Assembly (NCBI RefSeq): GCF_025602895.1
Contig: NW_026516236.1
Span: 372,001-436,000 of the forward strand
Direction of reading: 5' to 3'
Length of the DNA stretch: 64,000 nt
Source: Polychytrium aggregatum
Taxonomy: Eukaryota; Chytridiomycota; Chytridiomycetes; Polychytriales
Shown: positions 36,503 through 49,400 of the stretch, piece by piece
How positions within the stretch are numbered: position 1 is the first letter of the stretch
How the letters are laid out: each line of letters starts with the position of its first letter
Translations under genes and position numbers: made by a program
The notes under the pieces: model-generated
Databases searched by the model: none
What the model saw: the letters and a program-made list of their open reading frames with translations, nothing else
Told to the model about the DNA's origin: nothing

Positions 36503-37441
36503 TCGACCTTGACTCTTATGTTGCTGTACAGCCTGCTACGGCCTGCCCAATGGCCTGGATTCGGCCATGCCAAATTTCATCGCACGAGTCTGTCCGTCTT
36601 GAGCCTGCAGAAGGAGAGTCCCTCGCTAATCCACAGGGAATCCACAGGGAATCCACAGAGGCAGTGGCTTATTGGCGCAATTAGTCCTGTCCTGGGATGT
36701 ACCGACAAACTGGCAACACAAGCGGTACTCCTGGGCAATGACACACCGCCGTCGGCCCTCTTGGTCAGTGTGATGTCAAAGCCCTGTGTGCGGCGGCCCA
36801 TCATGACAAGCATGTCTCGTCATGGGATGTGAAAATGGTGGCCATGCTCTCGGTCCATTTCGCTTTGGACGTTCTGCAACCCGACCCAATCAGCGTCGAG
36901 CGTGTGAATGACCGAGCGGATCATGTTCAGAGTGACATCGTATGTCCAATCAGCCTGGCAGCGAGGCTCTGGTCGCCCAAGCAGATGCTGCTCAGAGCCT
37001 AGCGACGGATTACATATTGCGAAACAGCGACTCAATGACCGGGGGGCGCTGCAGGGATATAGGGCATATTCAGAATGCGAGCCATTGTTGTTTCACCAGT
37101 GACGGCATTCACACCCATCCCGCTCTCTCACTGTTCCCTGCTCAAACTCCCCAAACTCGACCCAGCTCCATAGCCAGGCAGCCCGGCGCTTTGAACTGCC
37201 TCGTGAAAAAGCTCCGATTCCACTTGACCTGCAGTCCCGCTGGGTCCTGCTCCCCAGTCCAGATCCATCCAACTGCTGCTGATATCACTGGTCGGAGCTT
37301 GTCATATCGTATCCAGACCTGCACTTCAACCACTAGTGCCATTGCCGATATCATAGCTGTTGAACGCAGCTGCCAGCTAGATAACCAACTTGTGCTCAAG
37401 TCCGGTTCCCATCTCTGTGAACACTGCATTGGGCTTCCTCG
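36503..37441. other. Unassigned stretch between RAD54B and the dynein gene
   Basis: This stretch of about 940 bases should hold the RAD54B 3' UTR and the dynein promoter. It contains an 11-bp repeat (ggaatccacag, 3 copies, about 36628-36660). On the minus strand, an open frame from 37035 to 36577 is broken by one TGA at 36820. I cannot assign either part to a family. Confidence 0.4.
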
Positions 37442-40400
37442 ATGGCAGCCATCTCGGACGGCGACCGGCACCCCCAAAAGCATGGGTTGGCCGAAGCCAG
37501 CCAGCTCAGCGATCGCCGCGAACAAAAGGTCGAGCTGCACCGAAAGACCGGCACGCTCAGAGGTCTGTATTGCTGCACTAATGCTGCCATGGTTCTGAAA
37601 TCGGTCGACTCTGGGGTGCTACACTGGCCAGCGAGTTGTGTTTGTCGCAGTGTTGCTTACGACCAATGATGTGTTGGATTGCGACTTGTCCATGCTCAGA
37701 GCTCATTCGCGCCTCGAAGGAGGCTCGGGCTGGACAGCGCGAGTTTCCCGACTCCCTTCTCAGCAAAATCAAGGTCAAGCCCCCGCCCCAAAAGCGAAGC
37801 CAAACCACCACGACTCAGAAAGTCGAGTATGAGCAAAAACGACAGAAGATAGAGGGCGAGACGGCCAGAACCAAGGGCGGGATGGAGATCATCCACGAGG
37901 ATCCCAACGCAGCCCGTCCGTCCTCTGCCCATCGGTCCTTCAAGGAAAAGCTCGTGGACTTTTTGATGTGGGCATTCGCTACTGCTGAACCGCTCTATGC
38001 CCGCATTTGTAGCGTTGCGTGTTCGTCTCAACGACACCAGCCCTGAGCCGCTGGTCCCGTCGACGCTTGCTTGGAAATATCGCCGTTGGCAGTGCGCCAC
38101 GGCCCGATCGGAAAGCATTCTCATATCCCATTTCACCTTCCATGAACGCTCCCACAGCGACAAACAGAGCCACAGAGTCAAAGTCGAGTCTGGTAACACT
38201 TGTCTACGAGTGAAAGCAGCCGCCTTTCTATCGCATGACCACCTACGGCTGACGCTTTGTACTTCTGCTTGCAGCCGACGAAACAGCGGGTATGCTTCTG
38301 AAGAACATGGACCCCAACTATCTCCCCGATGGCAGGGTGGCTGACGCCGTCAGGGCCTCATCCAGCGATCGGCTTGAGGCTACTGACGATGAAGATGCGC
38401 ACGTGATTGTAAGTTGCCGAGCGGATCGCCGGATCGCAGCACAGTTGCAGCATAGTCGCAGCATTGTTGTCGGCAATGTAATGCGGTTGTCAATATTAGA
38501 TGCTGCAGGGGACAGTGTGGCATGTTGCGGCGAACTCGTAGTACCGGACACGGGGAGCTGCCTTGATTCCCGATAGTGGTTGTATGCTTGGCTGCGTTGA
38601 TATGCTCATTTTGGCTCCTTCATATCATCTGGTATGTGATCGGCCCCATCCATCTGGTCGTTCCCATCACAGGCGTTCTTCAAGTACTTTGATGCAAACA
38701 TCAAGTCGCACTACGTCAGCAATCTCAGCCCCCAGTGGATCGAAAACATACTGAACGCCATCCCCGACAACCTGCCGGACAAATACCCTGACGTCACCCG
38801 GAGTATTCTTGGCGAGATCCAACAAGAATACACCAACAGCGGCAAGCAGTCAGCAGGTATGTTGCATCCAACCGCACTCGCATCGAGCAGGATTCTGTGA
38901 CAAGTAGAGTCTCGAAGCAGCCGATGTGTGAGCCCCACACCTCTATCTCTGTCGCCCATACTCGGACGCTTGTGCGTGTCGCCTTGAAAGCTGTTCTCAC
39001 GAGAGTCGCTGTGCTGCTTCGCAAACTGCAGTGGATTATATCCTCAAGTCGCCGGTGAAGAAGTCGGACCAAAGCGAGAGGTACACTTTCGTGAGCAGTA
39101 TCGCCGTGGCGCCTTCACAACCGCACCGACCACACCTTCTCTGATACCAGCCTGCGGGTGAATTGCTTCGTCATCTAGCGCCAAGACCGCAGGCAAGCCT
39201 GTGTATTTTCCCCAGGACAAGTGCCCGTTTCCAGCTGGATGGAAGACGCAATTCATGGACGCCTATCAAAAGATGGAAAGGAACCTGTTCATCACTCATC
39301 CGCTAATGATCAGGCTCCTCGAAACGTGGGGCATATACAACAGCTTGAGCTTTGTAGATGTGGATGAGATCAAGAGCAACCCGCATGCCTTCCGTGTCTC
39401 GGGATTTAAGTCGATGCTCCTTGTCCACTCTGAAAAGTGCCGAGACAAGATGCTCAACAAGTACGTCCCTTGGCTGAGCACTCACACGCCTGTGACTATC
39501 TATCCGCGTCGGAACCAAACTCCTGGTGCAGTGGGGTGTTTGAGGCTTTGATTTTGCGGATCGCTATCCACCGCGGTTGCCACGACGATGTGCCAACTCT
39601 TTCGACTGACATACCCACAATCTGACCCTTCCTTGGCAGCTGGTATATGACCGTTCTGAAGCACTTTGCAGACTGCTTTCTGCGCACCAAGAAGAAAGAA
39701 GCCGCTTCTCGCCCCCCAGACAACTTCTTTCGGTCAGCTTCCATTCTGATCTATAACCAGATTCTGTCGATCATCACAAACTCGCTCGGTCGCTATGTCA
39801 AGCTGTTTTCTGCGCGGCCAATCGAGATGCCCTCTGAAAATACCGATCTCGTGCCGATGCGGGAACATGCCCCGCGTTTTGTTGTGCGCTTGATTTTGAA
39901 CGAGTCGAAAATCGAGTTCGAGCCGCCGCTTGAAGAGATCGGAACAACGATCGTTGACTGTCTCGAGTATGTCGTGCGGACCGTCGAGTCGGTTCCCAAG
40001 ATAGAAACGATTCTCTACAGCTCGCAGGGCGAGCAGCTCCTCAACAACACACTCGAAGGCATCATGCGGTCCACGGACGACCAGAACGAGATGAAAATCA
40101 TTCCCGAGAGCGCAATCGTCGATGCCGCGGAGAAGCACTTGCGGCAGTACTCGCAAGAGTGCTTCGATGTTGCCAACGAGTATGTCCGACGGTACGAAAA
40201 GTACCAGGCAATGTTTGCCAGTGATGTCGATGACGACATTGCCAAGTTCTTTTCAGAGGACCATTCCTTTGAAGATTACACCGAGGTAGGGTGGGACTTT
40301 GCAGCTGCCGCGCTTGGGCTTTGAACCCAAGCTGCCCGTTTCGCTCTGGCACTCTCTACTCAATCTGCACAAGTATCAGACTCAAGGAGGCCATCATTCA

Positions 40401-43400
40401 ATACTAACCACATTCTTGACTCCTTTCCCACACAGGCGATTGGAAGATATCGCGAAAGGGCCTCCGAAATCATGAACAATCCACGCAGCGTGGACTTGCC
40501 CATGGTGGCGCTACGCTGCGATGAGTTGCACAAGGCTCTCGCAAGCAAGTCCATGGAGCTTTCGAACCAGTTCCTCAACAAAATCATTCAAACAAATGCC
40601 GAACATCAGCAAAGGTGTGCTTCTCGGCCTTAGTTCTTGCTATTGGGGGGGGGGTGTCTTTTTGCAATCGACTTCCAAGATGACCCGTGCTCTCCACCAT
40701 TGGGAACTGGAGTTCCCATTTTGCCCTATCCAGCCTCCGCTGCGATCGGCGTTTCTATATGAGTGTATCGGACTAAAATGGCATATCGAAACGGAGTAGC
40801 ATGGCTAGGTGTGTCGCAGCGACTGATCCATTTTATTAATCAACACATCGACTTGGCGACCGTGGAATGCTCTCGCTACAAACCCAGCATCTGTCGGCGA
40901 TACGAGGTAATCCAAGAAAAGGCCCTGCGGATTCCAGAGAACTTCAAGGAAATGGCCGACCAGATGGCTTACATGGACGAAGTCCGCAATGTCGAGTTGC
41001 CCTCCCTCCTGACCGAGCTCGAGGAGGCCCGGAAGCGCCTCTCGTATATACTCAACTTCTCGGCCTTGACCGAGGAGCACATCAATCTCAACAACGTCAC
41101 CTTCACTTGGCCCGTGCGAATCGTTCCCATCCTCGAGAGACACAACGAAATCATTGGCGAGGCTCGCGAAAAGTCCGAAGTCAGTCTGAAGGAGCGCCGC
41201 ACAAAGTTTGAGCAGGAGCTGGATGAATTTGCTGCCCAGGTGGAAGATCTCAAGGACGTCGGAGACCTCGACGAAATGCCCTTCTACGTCAAGAAGGTCC
41301 AGACCCTGGCCAAGCAGCTCCAAACGGCCTCGGACACCATCGCCTCATTCAACCGCGAAGAGCAGCTCTTTGGCTGGAGCGTCACAGTCTATCCTCAGCG
41401 CAAACAAATCCTGGCCGCGCTCGAACCCTACCAGGCGCTCTATACAACAGCCGTGAACTTTCAAAAGTCCTATAAGCGGTGGATGGACGGAGGCCTGCTG
41501 GAGCTGGACGCAGAGGTGATCGAGCAGGAGGTTGACGCCCTCAAGCGAGAAATGTACCGCGTGGTCGGAACACTTGTTCAGGCAGCAGCTCCCCAGAACT
41601 TGGCAAAACAAGTGCGTGAAAAGATCGATGAGTTCATGGTCAACATCCCCGTGATTCGAGTTCTATGCAACCCTGGTATGCGCGACCGACACTGGAACAA
41701 GCTCTCTGCTGTCGCCGGGTTTGACATCAAGCCCGACAGCACAAGTTCTCTGAGGAAGATGCTCAAGAACAACCTCGAGCAGTTTCTTGATCCTTTCCAG
41801 GAAGTTAGCGGTGAGTCATGTGCCTCGGTCACTTAGCTCTTGCTCAGCCCATGGGTCCGCCGCCGGCTTAGGCTGCAGATACCAACGAGTTACGTAGTGC
41901 AGCACAGCGCGATTCTAACAGATCCCTCGTCCTAGATGCGGCATCAAAGGAGTACACGCTCGAGAAGAACTTGACCAAGATGGTGACTGAGTGGGACCCG
42001 CTCGAGCTCACTCTCCTCGCCTACCGCGAGACAGGAACCTTCATTCTCTCCTCTGTCGAGGAGGCACAGCAGCTGCTCGACGACCAGATTGTCAAGACAC
42101 AGTCCATGCGCGGCAGCCCGTACATCAAGCCGTTTGAGCAGCAGATCAAAGAATGGGAGAAAAAGCTGCTCACGACACAGGAGATTCTGGATGAGTGGCT
42201 CAAGGTTCAGGCGACGTGGTTGTACCTCGAGCCCATCTTTAGCTCCGAGGACATCATGAACCAAATGCCAGAGGAAGGCCGAAAGTTCCGAATGGTGGAC
42301 CAAAGCTGGAAGAAGATCATGGGGGTATGTCTAACGACTCATCCCGGAGCGGCGATGCTGCTAAACTCAAGCCAGCCGCATTTGCGTGTTCCAGCCTCAG
42401 GTACTGACCGTACTCTCTGCAACGCCCCCAGATTGTCAACGAAGACCGCCATGTCCTCAAGGTCACCGACATCCCCAATCTTCTTGACGACATGCAAAAG
42501 AACAACGTCCTGCTGGAAGAGATTCTGAAGGGCCTCAATTCGTATCTGGAGCTCAAGCGCTTGTACTTCCCGCGCTTCTTCTTCTTGTCAAACGACGAGA
42601 TGCTGGAGATCCTGTCCGAGACCAAGGACCCCACACGTGTCCAGCCCCATCTCAAAAAGTGCTTCGAGGGCATTGCCACGCTTGACTTTGACGACAAACT
42701 GGACATCCTGGCCATCCAGTCGAGCGAAAAAGAGCGGCTCCCGCTGGCACAGCGAATCTCGACGGCCGAGGCAAAGGGATCGGTCGAAAAGTGGCTCTCG
42801 CAGGCAAGCCCAGTCCCGCTTCTCCCATTCTGTCGTCGCACGAGACTTCATTTGTTCGGCGATCAAAACCATCCATTCTAGTTCTAAGGTCCTTTGCGCG
42901 AATGGATCGGCAGTGGCCCCAACATGTTGTCTGGGCTCAGAGCGCTGAACGCTTTGTTTTGTCTCATATCGCAATACCCAGGTCGAGTCGCTCATGCTCA
43001 GAAGTGTCCATTCGGTCATGGAAGAGGCCTACATAGCCTATCCGCAGAAGCCCCGCGCTCAATGGGTACTGGACTGGCCGGGACAAGTTATTCTGTGCGT
43101 CAGCTCTATTTTCTGGACGTCTGATGCCGAGAAGGCCATCGAAGGTGGAAAGAAGGGCCTGGAGAACTTCCACGCCAAACTGAACTCGGACTTATCTGAC
43201 GTCATCCGACTCGTTCGCGGGCAGTTGAGCAAGATGGCGCGCCTGACGCTTGGTGCACTGGTCGTCATCGATGTCCACGCCCGTGATGTTATCCAGCTGC
43301 TTGCTGCCGAGGGCATCAGTGACATCAGCGACTTCAGCTGGCTCGCGCAGCTGCGCTACTACTGGGAGGATGAAAATGTCATGGTCAAAATGATCAACGC

Positions 43401-46400
43401 CCAGCGGCTGTACGGATACGAGTATCTGGGCAACTCGCCCCGCCTCGTGATCACGCCCCTGACGGATCGCTGCTACCGCACTCTGTTTGGTGCCTTGCAT
43501 CTCAACCTCGGAGGTGCCCCGGAGGGCCCTGCCGGCACAGGCAAGACCGAGACAACCAAGGATCTCGCCAAGGCCCTGGCCAAACAGTGCGTCGTCTTCA
43601 ACTGCTCAGATGGCTTGGACTACCTTGCCATGGGCAAGTTCTTCAAGGGACTTGCCTCTGCTGGGGCCTGGGCCTGCTTCGACGAGTTCAACCGCATCGA
43701 TCTCGAGGTGCTTTCGGTCGTCGCACAGCAAGTGTTGACGATCCAGCGCGCTATAGCCATGAAGGCGCGCGACTTTATGTTCGAAGGCACCAAGCTGGTG
43801 CTCAATCCAACGTGCGCCGTGTTCATCACCATGAATCCAGGCTATGCTGGCCGATCCGAGCTGCCGGACAACCTCAAGGCCCTGTTCCGTACCGTCGCCA
43901 TGATGGTGCCCGACTACACCCTCATAGGCGAGATAACCCTGTACTCGTTTGGCTTTATCGAGGCGCGCAACTTGGCCCGCAAGATCACCGCCACCTATCG
44001 ACTTTGTTCCGAGCAGCTGTCGTCGCAGGACCACTACGACTACGGCATGCGGGCGGTGAAGAGTGTCCTCACCGCTGCCGGCAACCTCAAGCTCAAATAT
44101 TCAGAGGAGGACGAGAACATCCTGGTGCTGCGGTCCATTATCGACGTCAATCTCCCAAAGTTCCTGTCGCAGGACATTGCCCTGTTTAAAGGCATTGCTA
44201 CGGACCTGTTTCCGGGCGTACAGCTGCCAAAGCCTGACTACGAGCTGCTCGAAGGTGCAATCCAGAAGGCTTGCGCCTCGATGCATCTGCAAATGGTGCC
44301 CCCGTTCCTCGAGAAGATCATACAACTCTACGAGATGATGCTGGTCCGCCACGGCTTCATGCTTGTTGGCGAGCCATTTGCTGGCAAGACGTCGGCATAC
44401 CGGGTGCTCGGGGATGCCTTGGGCGATTTGGCAGTGACCCAGGGCGGCGAAGAGTGGCAGAAGGTGCAGTTCAAGGTCATCAACCCCAAATCGATCACCA
44501 TGGGCCAGTTGTACGGCCAGTTTGATCCGGTTTCGCACGAATGGACGGACGGCGTTTTGGCGACGTCGTTTCGAAGCTTCGCCAGCTCTACGAGCCCGGA
44601 TCGCAAGTGGGTCGTTTTTGACGGGCCTGTGGACGCCATCTGGGTCGAGAACATGAACACTGTCCTGGACGATAACAAGAAGCTTTGTCTCATGAGCGGC
44701 GAAATCATCCAGCTATCCAACACAATGAGCTTGGTGTTCGAGGTCATGGACCTGGCTGTGGCTTCGGTACGTGGCTGCTCGGAGCTCACTCCACCGCTGG
44801 GATTCGGCCATTGCAGCGGCCACTCGCGGTTCTGGACTCATGCTGTATTGGGTCGTGGCTAACTGGATATTTGCTTGCAGCCTGCAACAGTGAGTCGCTG
44901 CGGAATGGTCTACATGGAGCCTGAGCGACTCGGGTGGCGGCCGCTCCTCAGTTCGTGGCTCGAGCGCATGGAAACTCTGCGCCCAGAGTATGCCAAGTAC
45001 ATCAGCCAGCTCTTTGAGATCTTTGTGCCTCCGTCAATCCAGTGCGTTCGCAAGGACTGTCGTGAGCTCTCCCCAACATCCGATATCGGTCTTGTCAACT
45101 CGCTCATTCGGCTGCTCGACAGCCAGATCGCCGAGTTCCAGGAGGCCAAGGTGACAAAAAACGACAGTCTGCTTAAACAACGACTCGAGTGCTTCTTTTT
45201 GTTTTCGCTTGTCTGGTCGGTTGGCGGCAGCGTTGATACCCCAAGCCAGCTCAAGTTCGACCACATGCTTCGTAGCCTGCTCTCGCGCCTGAGCACTCCG
45301 CTCACTCTGCCTATTCCCGATGAGGGAACCGTTTACGACTATGTCTTCGAGACGAACGAGGATGCCGATCGATGGACGCTCTGGCTCAGCACCATTCAGC
45401 CAACCCCCATTCCAGCCGAGGCAGAGTTCAACGACATTGTCATCCCGACAAAGGACACGGCACGCTACAACTATCTCATGGACCTCTTGATCACCCACAA
45501 CAAGGCCTTCCTGATTGTCGGGCCAACCGGCACGGGCAAGTCCAAGTACATCGGAAGCAAGCTCCTCACGGGGGTCTCCAAGGAACGATACATCCCGCTC
45601 TTCATCAACTTTTCAGCGCGCACGAGCGCCAACCAAACCCAGGACATTGTCATGTCCAAACTCGACAAGCGGCGCAAGGGTGTCTTTGGTGCCCCTGTCG
45701 GGCGCCGGTTCCTGATCTTCATCGACGATCTGAACATGCCAGCCAAAGAGCAGTACGGTGCCCAGCCCCCGATTGAACTGTTTCGCCAGTGGTTTGATCA
45801 TGGCAACTGGTACGACAAGAAGGACACCTCTCGGCTGGAACTCATCGACATTCAAATCATGAGTGCAATGGGTCCGCCAGGCGGTGGCCGCAATGCGGTA
45901 ACACCGCGGTTTCTGCGGCACTTCAACCAAATCGTCATCAACTCCTTTGACGACATAACCATGTCGCGCATCTTCAACTCAATCTTGGACTGGCACTTCA
46001 ATCGCTTCGAGTTTACCGAGGAAGTGATCTCGCTGGGCACCAAGATCGTCGATGCCACGACCAACATCTACAAGTGGGCCGTGGAAAACCTGCTGCCAAC
46101 GCCCGCAAAGACCCACTATACGTTCAACCTGCGGGACTTTTCAAAGGTCATCCAAGGCCTAGTTCTGTCCAAGCCGGCGTTCTTCCCCGACAGCGCCAAC
46201 ATCATCCGGCTCTGGGTGCATGAGGTCTACCGGGTGTACTACGACCGCCTGGTCACCGACGACGATCGATACAGCATCTTCTCGCACATCCTGGATGTTG
46301 TGAAGCAGTGCTTTGATTGCGAGCCAGACGAGATCTTTGCCCGGATCGCCACAGGAGAGGATAATGTTCTCATGGAGGAGGACATGAGATCGCTGATTTT

Positions 46401-49400
46401 TGGGGACATTCTGAGCAAGGGCAAGCCTGGAGCAGAGGCCGATTACATCGAGCTCAAGAGCTACGACCAGATCACAGAGATTGTGCAGACCTTTATGAAC
46501 GAGTACAACCAAGTCAAAAAAGCCAAGCTCAACTTGGTGCTCTTCCGATTTGCTGTCGAGCACGTTGCCAAGATTTGCCGTATTCTGAAGCTGCCTGGCG
46601 GCAACGCCCTCTTGGTCGGCGTCGGAGGAAGTGGACGCCAGAGCCTCGCTCGGCTCGCCTCGTTTATATCGCAGTACGAGCTCTTCCAAATCGAGATCTC
46701 AAAGCAGTACGGCAGAAACGAATGGAGAGAGGATCTCAAACGCATCCTGCTCCTCGCCGGGGCCGACAATCGAAAGACCGTGTTCTTGTTTCCGGACACC
46801 CAGATCAAGGAAGAGTCATTCATCGAGGATGTCAGCAACCTACTCAACGCCAGCGACGTGCCCAATCTGTTTGCAGCCGACGAACGACAGACAATCATCG
46901 AGCGCTGTGTCGAGAACGCCAACGAGGAAGGAAAGGCCGGCGATGGATCCCCTGCAGCGCTCTACAACTACTTTGTCTCGCGCGTCCGAAACAACCTGCA
47001 TATCATTTTGTGCATGAGTCCCATCGGCGACGCCTTCCGATCGCGACTGCGGCAGTTCTCGTCGATTGTCAATTGCTGCACCATCGATTGGTTCCAGGCT
47101 TGGCCAGACGACGCTCTCCAGGCCGTTGCCAAGCAGTTTCTGCATGACATTGACACGGACGAGTCCATCAACGAAGCCATCGTGTCCATGTGCCGCCTGT
47201 TCCACCAATCGGTGATATTCCTCTCGGAAAAGTTCCGGCTGAGCCTCTCCCGCCACAACTATGTCACGCCAACGAGCTACCTTGAGCTGCTCCATGCCTA
47301 CAAGACGCTGCTGGCTGCCAAGCGCAGCGAGGTGTCGGCAATCAAGTCGCGCTATGCAAACGGCCTGAACAAGCTGCAGTTTGCGGCCGAGCAAGTCATG
47401 CGCATGCAGCGCGACCTCGGTGATCTCCAGCCCCAGCTCAAGCGCACCTCCGAGGAAACCACCGAGATGCTTCTCAAGATCCAGAAGGAATCTGTTGAAG
47501 TGGAAGCGACCAAGAGCACTGTCGCTGCGGACGAGGCTGTGGCCTCTGCCAAGGCAGAGGAGGCCCAGGCAATCAAAAACGAGTGCGAAAACGAGCTCGC
47601 CCAAGCGCTCCCACTCCTGAACGCCGCCTTGGCAGCCCTCGATACCCTCAAGAAGAGCGACATTGATCTGGTCAAGGCGATGAAGAACCCGCCGGACGGC
47701 GTCAAACTTGTCATGGAGGCTGTCTGTGTCATGAAGGACATGAAGCCGGAGAAGGTTCCAGATCCATCCGGCTCCGGAAGGATGGTCTTTGACTACTGGA
47801 AGACCTCCCTCAAGATGCTGGGAGACCCAAAGTTCCTGGAAACCCTCAAGATGTTTGACAAGGATGATATCCCGGCGCACGTCATCAAGAAGATTCGGCA
47901 GACCTACATCCCGAATCCCGAATTCAAGCCCGACAAGGTCCGGAACGCCTCATCGGCTGCCGAGGGCCTGTGTACCTGGATCGTTGCGATGGAATCGTAT
48001 GACCGCGTGGCCAAGGTGGTGGCCCCGAAGCAAATCGCCCTTGCCCGCGCCGAAGCGGAACTGGCCGAGACCATGGCAGGTCTGGCTGAGAAACGGGCAA
48101 CGCTCAAATCCGTGGTTGATCGCCTGCAGGCCCTCGACGACAACCTCACGGCGCTCTCTCGAAAAAAGGACAGGCTCGAGAAGGAGGTCAAGAGCTGCGA
48201 GGAGCAGCTCGACCGTGCGCAGAAGCTTCTGGGTGGACTCGGCGGCGAGAAGCAGCGCTGGACGGAAGTCGTCCACCAGCTCGACGGAACCCTCTATCAT
48301 CTGACCGGAGATGTGCTGATCTCGGCCGGTGTGATCGCCTATCTTGGCGCATTCACCAAAATGTATCGACTCGAGTGCATAAACGAGTGGCTGAAAAACT
48401 GTCGCGAGTACCGCATCCCATGCTCCGACACATTCTCCCTCGACAAGACCCTGGGCGACCCGATCAAGATCCGCGCCTGGAATATTGCTGGACTGCCGAC
48501 CGACCAGTTCTCGATCGACAACGGAATCATTGTCCAGAACGCGCGCCGATGGCCGTTGATGATCGACCCGCAGGGCCAAGCCAACAAGTGGGTCAAGAAC
48601 ATGGAGAAGGACAACAACGTCATCATCATCAAGCTCACAGACAACGACTACATCCGCAATCTTGAAAACGCCATCCAGTTTGGCGTGCCAGTGCTGCTCG
48701 AGAACGTGAAGGAGGAACTCGATCCAATCCTCGACACCATCCTGCAGAAGCAGACCTTCAAGTCGGGCGGCACAACCTGCATCCGTCTCGGCGACGCCGT
48801 GGTTGAGTACTCGCCCAACTTTCGACTGTACATCACCACCAAACTCCGGAATCCGCACTATCTGCCCGAGCTTGCTGTCAAGGTCTCACTACTAAACTTT
48901 ATGATCACGCCAGAGGGTCTGGAAGATCAGCTTCTCGGCATCGTCGTCCAGAAGGAGCGACCTGAGCTGGAAGACGAGAAAACACAGCTGATTCTGCAGT
49001 CGGCCGAAAACAAGCGCAAGCTCAAGGAAATCGAGGACCAGATCCTGCAGATTCTCTCGTCGGCCGAGGGCAACATCCTGGAGAACGAAACCGCGATCGA
49101 GGTTCTGTCGTCGTCGCGGGTTATTTCCGTTGAGCTGTTCGAGAAGCAAAAGATCGCCGAGGAAACCGAGCACAAGATCGACGAAACTCGCGAGTCGTAT
49201 CGGCCGATTGCACGACACTCGTCCATCCTCTTTTTTTGCATCGCCGACGTTGGGAACATTGACCCGATGTACCAGTATTCGCTGGTGTGGTTCATTGATC
49301 TGTTTGCAAACGCCATCGTGACATCGGCAAAGTCCAGCATCCTCAAGCGACGGCTGAAGAACCTGGAAACCCACTTCACGTACTCGCTGTACTGCAACGT

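Noticed and set aside
37142-37540. A 132-codon minus-strand frame upstream of the dynein gene
   Set aside because: No recognised homology, and it overlaps the predicted first dynein exon on the opposite strand.
47281-48270. Coiled coils in the dynein exon considered as a separate structural gene
   Set aside because: They lie in frame between AAA4 and AAA5 and flank a microtubule-binding tip, as expected for the dynein stalk.
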